From NCBI GenBank assembly GCA_024036415.1, contig JAMWET010005077.1:1327501-1391500 (forward strand): 64,000 nt of DNA, written 5' to 3'. The position numbers and the translations under genes were made by a program. This document shows positions 34,597 through 45,976 of this stretch, in pieces; the first letter of the stretch is position 1; each line of letters begins with the position of its first letter. The notes under the pieces were generated by a model, which saw only the letters and a program-made list of their open reading frames with translations, did not search any database and was not told where the DNA came from. The stretch comes from Prochilodus magdalenae. Its lineage: Eukaryota > Chordata > Actinopteri > Characiformes > Prochilodontidae.

Positions 34597-35083
34597 GCAG
34601 TCAAAGAAGTCACCTTGTGAGTTTAAGGTGGTAGTAACTTTAGGATGGTGCCTCACAAGGGCAATGGGACTATAAATACAGTGGGGTGTGAATGGGATTC
34701 GCAGACTGAGTAGAGTTGGTACAGTCCCGTGAACGTCTCGTTCGACGTGTGGAAAATGGGTTGTAAAGCAGATGTTAACGATTGGCAAAAAGGAGTGATT
34801 ACATTTGAGCATGTAGCGTGAAGGAAGTAGCTGAATCTGCAGGTGTATGGAAGCATACAGTGATACCGGCTAAAATCCCAGTCTACAGGAAATTCTCTTC
34901 AGAATTGCGCCAGGGAAGGCATCCACCAAATGTGGCCCACCTGCGCAACTCTTTAATGCAAGAGAGTCTAAACATCAACGTGGCCTACATCCAGTCCATG
35001 CCACATCAAATCACAGCTCTCATTCTCATGGGGTATTACGTGCTATGAGGTAAGTTTCAGTCACAGGTGCCTGATTTTTGGAA
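34597..35083 (+). pseudogene. Internally deleted Tc1-like transposase remnant
   Basis: Related to the element at 739-1076: the shared start reads 'gtcacctt.tgagttta', then gtggtagtaa.tttagg, and the shared end lies near ttcagtcacaggtg. Around 34735-34870 the plus strand reads remnants of a transposase N-terminus, including VKEVAESAGV.KHTV (34817-34858), a helix-turn-helix segment. Around 34960-35045 it reads the C-terminal end (INVA.IQSMP.QI.ALI). The catalytic DDE region between them is absent. Terminal inverted repeats have decayed, so the limits are approximate. Confidence 0.75.
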
Positions 35084-35118
35084 CAGTGAAATTATATTAA
35101 CAGCACCAAACCTACGTT

Positions 35119-35311
35119 ACATTTTTAGTATTTAGCTGATGCCCTTATCCAGAGCGACTTAATCATGTTACAGGTAGGCCAATGTAGTGTTAGGAGACTT
35201 GCCCAGAGACTCTTATTGGTGTAGCATAGCATAGTCACTCAGCCCGGGATCCCCCACGTGTGGTGGTGGTTACTTAGCAGGTAGTGGTGTTATCCGCTGA
35301 GCTACACCAAC
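35119..35311 (-). mobile_element. tRNA-derived SINE with UnaL2-like 3' tail, copy 1
   Basis: Read on the minus strand, the element begins with a tRNA-like head (ttggtgtagctcagcggata is the A-box region), carries a weak B-box, and ends with cgctctggataagggcatc and a short acat/tgta tail. That 3' stem-loop is the one shared by eel UnaL2 LINEs and their partner SINEs. The same family is at 40031-40240. No clear target duplication was found for this copy. Confidence 0.82.
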
Positions 35312-38300
35312 CACTATAGTGGATTCCCTCTCTCTCGTCCAGTTATCCCAGAACGAAGCTGCTTTCATCAACTGCTCTCTTTATATACTGTGCTCAGTGT
35401 GACAGCCACACCGCTGTCAAACTGTTGTAAAACAATATGTTGCACAACATATTCAAATCATTTCAGACATGACATTTCACGTTGTATTAGCAATAGTGGT
35501 TAACACGTTATTAATAAGCAATACATTTTTCTAGTTTGACCTTTCAAGCCACCTGTAATTCCACCCTGAAGCACAGTTGACACGACTGTCTCCGTGACTG
35601 GCTCCTTCTTGTTCAAATATGTGATAACCATTTAAAGTAACAGCTATCACCTCCGCTGTGTACCATTTGGACTCGGTCCTCCTCTCTAGATCTAAGCATT
35701 TCACATCAAATCACACTCAGTGACCATCTTTACACCTGAAGCCCTTTACTGATGCATTATGCATTTTAAAAAATCAGTGGAATGTCCCGCAGCGTTAACA
35801 CAGACAAGGCAATGTCCTCCACCAACCCTCAAAAACGTGGATATAAATGATACTTCAACTGCAACACATCTTTCTGATTTTACACAGCAGCACTGGGTTT
35901 TGATCTCAGACTGTTCAGATAATCACTGTCTGCACACACTGCAAAATCAGCAGTTATGTTGACTTACTAATTACTTGGTGAATTGCAATCAAGATCACCA
36001 AAGGAAAAAAGCACATTAAAGGGGACAAGCACTCAGATCTATCTGCTCTGTAATATTTTCAAGCCCATTGTTCATTTGTAATTGGTGTCGATACCCGCAG
36101 GAACAGCAAGCAATTCTTCCCTCTGTATTTTTAATACAATGAAAACACTAAAGAAAGACAGAATTCTGCTTCATTCGTTTCATTGTTTGAAATCATGGGC
36201 TAATAATTTGAAAGGCCGAGCTCAAGAGGGTTAGCCTTTTCGCAAATCTGATGAGCAATCTTTGTTAAGCATTCATAGCATCATTAAGAGCTGCCCCATG
36301 AATCAGGAATACCTCCTGTAGCCTTGATGATTCAGTGAGTGATGAACCATGGCTGTATAAGAGCACAGATGCTTCAGGATCTTCATGCACGAGCCACCTG
36401 ATGCTCTTCTAATTGTCTCTCCACTGGCAGAGGTTCCAAGGCCCTGATCTCAGCTCAGCAGGCAGGTGCGCTTGTGTGCACGTGAGCTGCCTCGATTCCA
36501 GTGCCTGCCCAGTGGAAGGACACGACGGTACGAAGCACGGGATTGATGCTGGCGTCTGTGCTACGGGAAAAGTAATTTCTGTTGGTGCTAAGATGATGAA
36601 AAGTCCAAAAAAGAGTTTATAAGAGGAAGTTTGCGCATGACACCTCATCGATTCCATGATTCAGTGTGCAGAATTACTCCAGTGTAGCTCGGTAAGCTTT
36701 ACAAATGACAGGGACTCCTGGGATACATATAACCCACAACAAAGACCAAGGGGAGAGCGGAATAGGCCTGGCCACAGAGAAAGGAATGGATCATTTTGTC
36801 ATCCCGTTGGCCCATAAGCTTGAAGCAGGGTTTGTAATAGAGGAGTTCACTAGTGCTACAGACACTGTATCTCCCTGCGCTCACTTGCAGCACCCGTGGG
36901 CTTGAGGGAAAGGAGGAAATTGCTGAAGCCAGGCTTTACCGGACTCACACTTGAGTCCTGGAAGCACTTAAAACCAACGTAGCGTTTATAGGCTGAGCGT
37001 GTAATGCACAAAATGGCTTTGTTCGATGCTAGACACGCCGCAGATGTTGCTGTGATGCTGGCAGAGGCAATGTCCCTTTGCTGCCACTGCCTGACACACT
37101 CAAGTTTGCCACACGGGATGCTCGTTTGGGTGACTGGTGGTTTGTACTCGCTTCCTCCAAGAGTCATTATGGCAGGTAACCGTGTGCTAATTGTAAAGCA
37201 CGCTCGCTGTGTTAATCATTAAACAGTTAAGATCACGTTTGGCATGCGCGAGAGAAGGCATGGCGCGAGAGCAGGTGTTGCAGTGGGGAAGGATTACCTG
37301 CTCCCCTTGCTCAAGCACGAGGCTGCCACCCTAAAAAGAAATGAGCAGTGAAGCTGTGGAAGAGAAGTGTGGGGGGAGGGGGGTAAAGAGGAGGATTGCT
37401 CTTTGTGACCATCACTTTTTGCACCACCTCTGACAGACAGAGTATGTGACAATGCAGGGAGGTCACGGATTAAAGAAACACCAGCTGAATTCAGCACAGA
37501 TATAGGTCCATAACAGAGCCATCTCCCCACTGGCCAGGTTAATGGGATGAATATGCATGAAGGGAAAAGCCCTGCACATGATGGACCCCTCTGAACTCTC
37601 TCTCTTGAGACGTGCAGAGGGAAAACAAGAGAGAGAGAGGGATTTTGAAGAGAGAAGCAGGGACAGCAACAGCTAACCCTTTCACCTGTAATCACAAACC
37701 CAGATTTTCTGGAAATTTCCTCTTATAAGTGTTAAGTGGAGAATGTTTCCTTTTCACACTTATGGAAGCGTGCATATTAGAGACCAGGAGAACCGAAATG
37801 GTAAAAAGTTGGTAGCCAAAGGCTTAACACACTACTAAGGTACATACATGAAGGATTGTATTCTACTTTCCATAAGCGTATTCAATGGCTCTCCCCCTCC
37901 CACGCTCCCCGCATAAATACATACATTCTTACTTTGCTGCTGCAATACGACTGTGAGTGGCTCAATAATGTCCTGGTGAAGGTGGAGAACGCTCAGGCCG
38001 ATCACTTCATATCGGGCCTAGCACTCTGTCACACCTTGTTAGGCTCTTGTGACATGAGAAAGCTGCTGGGATTCCAGAGAAATATAACAAATCTTTCAGC
38101 AGGGCCAGCTAGATGCTACCCGGCTTTCGCCGAGGCGCCCTCCCCTCCCTCATCCCCTCCACCCTGAATTTGGCCGTTGCCCCCCTTCTCCCACCTCTGC
38201 AGCAGCTTCATCTCCAGAGAAAGGCTCCAGAAAGAAACACAAGCAAGGTAAATCTATTTGATGGAATTGGTAATTGTGTGGTGCAGGTCACCGTGCTGCT

Positions 38301-40030
38301 AAGAGGCAGAATGGATGGGCACCGTCAGCTTCTCTCTGTCATGCTGTCAGTTGCACAAAGCCCCAAGGGAACGGGCCTCCTGCCGCCTCATTTCCATAGC
38401 GCAACTCCGCCAGCGAATCACGCAGGTAGGGCTGCAAATGCCGGGAAGAAAAAAAACACTGTGTGTGTGGGGAGGGTGGCAGGTATGTACGCACACCAAA
38501 GCCAGCCAACGCTCCCAGGTGGAATTAGGCAAGCACAGCAAGGCTTGCCCAAGCTAAGTGAAAAACCTGTTACAGAGCCGCAGCTCTTCGGCTGGCTATG
38601 GATTTCTAAATTATCCCTGCCTGTGAGCATCAAGCGCATGGAGAAAGAGGAAATGTCATAAGCCCTCCCTCTCTACCTTTAAAAAAAAAAGAAATAATGA
38701 AAAAAACGCAGCACCCAATACTGGGTCTGTATTGAAAACTGTGTGAGCAATGCAAAGCCGAGAGCGGAGCTGACAGATCCGTGATGCAAAAACACCTCTT
38801 TTGCAGCACTGTGAGAGCCAGGAGCTATGGAACATAAGGAGTCCATTTAGCCGTCGAAAAGGCAACCGAGGAGGAGGCATAATCATTACAATGCACTGTA
38901 AATGAAGCTGTACGGTCTTAACTGCCTTCACTCTGTGCCTTTTTTTGTATTGTGTACTCTGCAAGCCCAAATGAGTCAGACCCTGCCCTGTTCCCCAAAA
39001 TAACCCACACCGGACAAAACCAAGGTGAAGTCCTTTGAATAACAGCTTCAGGCTCCAGATGGTTCCAACCCTCCAGTCTAGTGTGTGTGGATTCAGCGAG
39101 TCCCTCTATTATAACTCCAAAATCAGCCAAACACAATCAGGACCTTTCGTCGTGTGATTGGCAGGTACATTTTTCCAGCTGTTATACCCTATGAAGGTCC
39201 AGGATAGGCTTTCGAAGGCATTGAACCAATTCCCTGGCCATCTTGTGCGAACCTTGAGCCCTCCCTCGATTCAATTTAATCTCAATGTTAAAAATGGATT
39301 GCTGCCAGGCAAATCAAACCGCCTGCTCCAAACATTCATTGTAGAAAACGGTCCCTAGTTTGAATTGCCTACTCAGCCTTACAGCGTACCTTCAGCAGGT
39401 CAAGACTCACTAGAAACATTTTTCATTTGCCAGAAACCTATTATGTGACACGGCACTTCTTTCTGATGAATCTACATTTTGATATACAACAGACAAATCC
39501 AATAAGACTCTGTAATATAGCTACTTAAGAACGTTGCTGATATGGCCCACAATGTCTTATATCGTAATTTGGTATTTCTGTTTTTAGTGCAGCGTAAAAG
39601 CACTGTCTGATTTGCTGGATTTCGTGATAGATTTATGTTGTCTGAAAAGGACGTGTCTCACCAGAAGGCCAGCGATCATTAATCATCCACTATTCCGCCC
39701 TAATGGCTTAAGTGGGGTCACAGTATGGGTCAGGATCCAAATAAGCAGCAGAGTCACAGTCAGTGCAGAATGAGAACAGCTTAAGAGGAGTGGGCCCTAG
39801 GTGATTAATAACGAAATGCAATTGGATCAGGACCCGAGGCACAGGCCGTTTGTTCCCTCGAGTTGGAACAATTTCTTGCTTCTCTGAATGGAAAGGCCAT
39901 GTTACAGGAAACCCAAGACACCTATTTACATCCCGACAGCAGCTCTACGAAATGTACACAACCAATCATACTGAGGGACATGGATGCAAAGATGGAAGCT
40001 TATTTGGCGTATTCTAGTTCAATCAGACTT
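35312..40030. other. Single-copy non-coding region
   Basis: No gene is supported. The longest frame, 38113-38661 plus (182 codons), is Pro-rich, overlaps minus-strand frames and shows no motif. Segments around 36170-36430 and 39650-39850 look like conserved non-coding elements by texture. GC is a little higher at 37300-38600. Confidence 0.45.
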
Positions 40031-40240
40031 ACATTTACGGTATTTAGCTGATGCTCTTATCCAGAGCAACTTACAAGGTTAATCATATTACAGGTGGGCC
40101 AATGTAGTGTTAGGAGTCTTGCCCAAGGACTCTTATTGGTGTAGCACAGCATAGTCACCCAGACTGGGATTCAAACCCCAGTCTCCCACATGTGGTGGCT
40201 CTCTGGTGGGCAGTGGTGTTATCCGCGGAGCTACACCAAC
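40031..40240 (-). mobile_element. tRNA-derived SINE with UnaL2-like 3' tail, copy 2, with target duplication
   Basis: Same family as 35119-35311. On the minus strand: tRNA-like A-box region gtagctccgcggataacacc, a B-box reading ggtttgaatccc (complement of 40169-40180), a central body, and the 3' stem-loop gctctggataagagcatcag with a taaatgt tail. It is flanked by a 7-bp direct duplication, cagactt, at 40024-40030 and 40241-40247, as expected for LINE-mediated retroposition. An UnaL2-like LINE would have supplied the reverse transcriptase; no such LINE is identified in this window. Confidence 0.92.
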
Positions 40241-40247
40241 CAGACTT

Positions 40248-41726
40248 CATACATAGATCGCATTAAACAGATTAATTAATTAACCCAGGAATTACAGGCA
40301 AACAAGACAATATGAACAGAGCAAAGCAAAAAGAGCCATAAAAAAGAAGTTTCATTATGTACACTGCATAGCGTGTGCTTCTAACAGGTCAGGCTTACCT
40401 GAAGTAGGACACAGGCACCACACAGGCAGCAGAAAGACATGCAGAGGAAAAGAAAAACAGAAAAAGACATGTTAAAATAGACATTTGATAATCATTATGG
40501 AATACACACTCTTTTTATGTCTACAGCCACGGGCGATTTAATGTGCGGCCATACCTGGGCTCAAGCCCAGGGGACCCGGGTAATTCAGAGCTTCTGGTTG
40601 GCTGTTATTTGTTTAAACAAGATTTATTAACATATCCTTCACCTACTGACACACATACCCCAATGCAACTTTTACACATAGAAGTTTTAGATGTAAAAAG
40701 CTATTTACCAGGGCAGTAAGGGGTTATTTGCTCAGTAAAGCACAAATATTAGAATATTAATAACATTCATACATTAAGCAGTGCTTTTATATACGTCATT
40801 GTTTTTGTTAAACCATTGCAGTCCTTGCCTGTAGCTGTTATTTAAAGACTCTGGGTGCAGAGTTTTTAAGATTTTTTGTCTAATACTAAACTAGAGTCAT
40901 AGGTTAAACATTTTAAAAAGGAAAAAAAAAAACTAAATATGAAAAAAGAAATACTGCTCAAAAAAAAGAGAAATCTTTTTGTGGATGGCCTGGGTGTGGC
41001 CTTGATATTCCAATGAGCATACGTGACTGCTTCCTTCAGCAGCGCTTCCTCCATTACTGAGATATGGAATGCCTGACAACATGAACCACAAACCAAACGC
41101 TTTCCTTTATTTACAACATACAACATGGTGTTTTGGACATAAATTTACAAGAAGTAAATGCACAAACAGACTAACAGCAGCTGGTCGACTTCCCATACTG
41201 CATATGCACATATTTGGTTTTTCTTGCGGTTGCAGTTTTGGATCTATCATACATCTTTAGGATTACTGAAATTTGATGATGAGGTTTAATATTTGCAATT
41301 ACCAGTCCTACATGTACATACTAAACATAACAGTGTGCAAGGAGACTCAGAGTTCCATTCCCTCAGTCCATAAAAAATGAGGAGTTTGCATTCATTTAGC
41401 AGCTCCTGTAGTAAGCAGTAACAGAATGGCAGGTTTCCAGCAGAATGTTGTGGATGTAGCCTCGGTAATCTGGAGGTAGAGGTTGACCATGTTAAGGGTT
41501 TTGACATAACATCTCCTCAGTGAAGTTTTTCTAAGTGAGCTGTGTCCTGCATTGTGTTGTAGACTACATTGCTAAACGGGTCCATGATGCGATAAACAGC
41601 TTATCCAGTGTTTAGGTGACAATAGCAGAACTTTTATCCACTGTACTGCTGGAGGAGCTTCCAGAGAACACACACACCGAAGACTGGCATACCTATAGCT
41701 GGGTAAACAAACCTTAGATGTGCCAA
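40248..41726. other. Non-coding DNA, no gene seen
   Basis: A-rich runs around 40910-40975. A minus-strand frame at 41286-41507 (73 codons) is unrecognised. No repeat family was identified. Confidence 0.45.
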
Positions 41727-41848
<122 letters not shown>

Positions 41849-44800
41849 TAGATTCAAGTTTTTTTTTGTTTTTTTTCTATAGATAATGCACAGACCGGTA
41901 GATTGACAGATAGATAGTTGGATAGCTAGCTAGGTTACTAAGATGCTTACTAAGTTAGCTTTAGCTAGCTAGGTTGCTCAAACTGAAAAAGAAGGCACAG
42001 CCTTGTTAGCCTTGTTTTTGGCCAGGGGAACGCTGATGGCAGCTTCACGATTTTTAGGACTGCCCAGCTTACATTGAGAGGGGAGCATGAGTTTACTTTA
42101 AAGCATATACAATAACACATACTTTGCACGTGTATATTAGGTACTAATATTTAGAAGATTAACTAAATGGGAAGGAAAAGGCTAGTGTAGGTTCCCAGGG
42201 TCTTTAATACCGGTTGTTACATTTATTCGTGTGTGCTGGTGATAATAAGGTGCAGTTCTAATGACGTGCAGTGTTTTTACTGGATAAGCCCACTCACTGT
42301 CTGGATAAATGGAGTAAAAATAATCTGTTTAGGTGCCCAAGACCTTTGCACATTACTGTGTGTATCACTGATATCTATCACAGTTGATTTGCCAAGATCT
42401 GATGCATTTCACTTGAAAGTTACAGCAAGCTGTCTAGCAAAATGCGTGAGAGCAAAGTGAGTTCAAAAAGAAAACAAGTATGAGAGCTACAAGTTTGATC
42501 CTATTGCCAAGATGCAATGCTGCTGGCTGCTGTCGTCTTTTGTCTGTGACAGACAGTGACAGAGTGATGTTTTAAAAAACTATTGTTCTTATAAGACTTC
42601 AGAATAAGCCTCCCTTTATAAAGAGTTTATAACAGGTTTAAAAAAGGTTTTACCAATGGTTATCACTTAGGTCATCAACACCTTAAAATCATGAATAAGC
42701 AGTTACATCAGAGAGCTGTGTTAGCGTAACAGTAAACTCACATACTTTCATACTGTTAAAGCTCAGATTTTGATGGTTACTGCTCTTACGTCAACTTTTC
42801 CATGCCAGTCATTAGCTCTACTGGTTGCTAGCCATGTTCCTACCTCATTACATGCTTACCAAAATGTGTGTCATTTGCCCACATTAATAAACAGCTTATA
42901 GGCATCAGAACTACCTGAAGCCCAGGGCCCCAGGTGTGTGCAAATAAAACCTACATGACATACTGACACACTGATGCAAAAATCTGAACAGAGAATTCTC
43001 TGAAGAATCCCTCATAACACACTGTGAACCACTGAAAGGCCTCGCATGGACAGTTAGCCTTTATGTCTGAGTGAGTCTGATAGGCAATCAATTGTAAAAG
43101 TGTGATCTGAAAGATTAGCTGCAGCCACATCTGCGTTCCTCAGCTGATAATACAACACAATGGAGTTATGTTTAGAAGCCAGGCAGATGAGCTAGAAAAC
43201 AATCTAATGAACTTAGTGTGAACTCCCTCTGGCCTGCCTGTCAGTGCGCACCCACAGCCCCCTCGCAAATATGCGCTCACGCACACATGCACGCATGCTG
43301 TGGTCCAAAGCCACACGCTGTGCTGCTCCACATCTAAAGTGGCGAGGCAAGGGCACCCCCGTATGTGCACAGCTGTCTGTGTGTATGTTCCACAGCTACG
43401 CCTGGCTCCACAGGAGGAACAAAAACAGCCCTTTTTGATTCCAACTGAACACGGAGCATCTAGAAAAACGAGAACGGTTTATCCACGGCCCATCCAGCCT
43501 GTGACATCGCTCAGCTGAACATCCTGCAGCGAAGCTGGATGTATCACTGGCACGTCTATGACAAAACTGTGAGCACTTCATAGAGCTGGTTCATCACATG
43601 GCGTCTTTTTATATCCCACTTTGTTATTTGTCTGACGTGCGGTCCGTAAAACACTGTGGGTGTATTGATTCTTTCTTTCAATGCAATCCCCAGGCTTTGG
43701 CTTCTCAAGCAAGGCAAATATTTTGGGCCAATCTCACCAAGTCTGATCTCGGCTTTTTCTTCACTGAACACCGAACACTATGAAATGAAAAAAAAAATCG
43801 TTCCAGCCTTGTTCTGTGTTTCCGCTGACCCTGCTATCGTCCTCCGTAGAGATCACTTTAGAAAATATCGTAGGATGGTTTGCTGTTAATGCAGCATCTG
43901 GAAAGTCAGATGTCAGAGGAATGCTGGGAATACTGTAGTGCTCTGTTTCTCTAGACAGCCTTCAAATGTGTTTGTATTTGGGTATTTGAGAGAAAATCCA
44001 GCTAAGAGGTGATATGGGAGAATGCTCCTGCTAAATCCTGCTCTCAGAAACAGTCTTTGACAACTTAGCATTTCTCTGTGAAAACTGTACAGCATGCTAA
44101 ACACGCCCACATTTTCTGGAAGACACTATAAATGTTAACAATATAAGATGACGATTTTTATGGAACACACTATACCAGCTAGAAACATCATACCAGAAAT
44201 AAACTATATAAGTCTGTTATAGGGCTACATTATTTACAGGAGAGTAATAAACCTGTCAGGCCAGTTGACACAACGTTATCGTGGATTTGTGGTCTGAGAG
44301 GGTAATCTTAGGAAACACACTCAGAGACAGCGCTCCCTAAAGAAAGCTTGGAGCATGTGGCAGATGGTAGGGAACGTCCCCTCTTATCAGGTGGCGTCTG
44401 GGACAAGGTCGCAGCCTGTGGTGCCAGATCGATTAAGAGATGGTGTCGTTACTGCCCGTCCAAACATATACTGTGGGCCGAATGGAGTATCTTCAGGGAC
44501 TCCAGTGTCCCAGAGTTCCATCTGATGAGGAGCTGCTCCATCTGCTCTTATCCACTGAGGATTCTGATTCTCACTATAATGCCTCATATCACTTTTCAGC
44601 CAATTCCCATCTCTTACATCCACATACAGACAAATGAAAATGCAGTATCTAATAACCAATGCTTTGGCAAGCTTTACAAAATGCAGGCAAAAATTCTATT
44701 CAGCCTGATACAAAACTGTGGAGCACAAATCAGTCAAAATGTCTACACTCGGAGGGTGTTATTAGTTTCAAATGATATTTATTTTGTGTGCACATGAAAG

Positions 44801-45748
44801 GTCATGCTGTTACGATAGCTCAGATGTAGTGTGTATTTTTATGTAATCTAGGGAATGCCAGCAAGGTGGCAAATTTGCCCTTAATATTTTTATACCTAGC
44901 TTCTATTAACTACAACATATTTCAGACCAGAAGTTTAGGAAACAAAGTAAAGCTGTTTTAAAAAAAAGAAGAACATTTTTAATCTCCTTTTCTCCACTGA
45001 AGCACATTTTCCGATGACCCTCAGGTGGATCTGATCTACTCACGAGAGGCTTTTTGCACAAGCTTGTGCATAGCAGCTCGAGTGCACATAGTTACTAAAG
45101 AAAAAGGTGACTGAACTCTCAATGTTTCGCTAAATATCTTCATTTGCACTCAGACTGCTGTGCTGCTGACACAAGTTGTAATAAAAATGTGTATCCGGTT
45201 ACAAAACAAGGCAAAACAGAAGCATGTTGCACTAGTGGCCCCCCACCATCAGTATGGAACTGAAAAGTTCAGTCATAGTCATAGCTAAAACCACGGACCC
45301 TCATAAAGAGATTTTCAAACACCAAACCACTGAAGAACCTGCCGATGATGTAATCTAACCATACTGATTGGCCTTTTCAAAGCACCGACATAAAGAGAAC
45401 CGGCCTAGCTGCACTATTACAAGCCTGGTTAATCCGGCCACAATGCACCAGAGCGCAGCGATTCCTTTTCCTACTCCCACACTTTCTTCATCTGGTGCTC
45501 AAAGCACTACAAAGAGGACTGGGATTTTAACTGAAGTGAATAACCATTCAAATGAGCTGATATCTCCAGCACTAATCACCTCCTCATGTCCTGACACAAT
45601 GCAAAGGAGCACAGGAGCAAATGAGCCCACTGTACCAACATATGGATGGGCACGAATGAAAGCACGTTTATGTATTATATATTACAGGAGTTTAGATGCA
45701 GGACCTCTATGGACAGCAGGACAAAAGCTTCCTTGGACATCTCTGTGG
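41849..45748. other. Non-coding DNA, no gene seen
   Basis: Ordinary AT-rich sequence with short unrelated open frames (up to 149 codons at 44348-44797, unrecognised). No clear repeat. Confidence 0.45.
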
Positions 45749-45885
45749 CTCTTTTCTTCATTTTTTTCCTCTTTCACTCTTTTTGTTTTCTCTTGCTCTT
45801 TCATTTTTCTTTCTCCCTCACTTTCTTTCTCTGGCTCTCTCATTTTCCCTCCCTTGCTTTCTGTCTCTTGCTGTTATTCCCTTAA

Positions 45886-45930
<45 letters not shown>

Positions 45931-45976
45931 GCTCTTGCTCTCTCTCTTGCTCTCTCGCTCTCTCACTCTATTTCTG
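45749..45976 (+). repeat. Polypyrimidine tract with CT microsatellite
   Basis: About 230 bp in which the plus strand is almost all C and T, with a perfect (CT)n core at about 45889-45927. Mirror-symmetric polypyrimidine DNA can form a triplex. The Leu/Ser/Phe-rich open frames over it (such as 45368-46009) are low-complexity artefacts. Confidence 0.95.
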
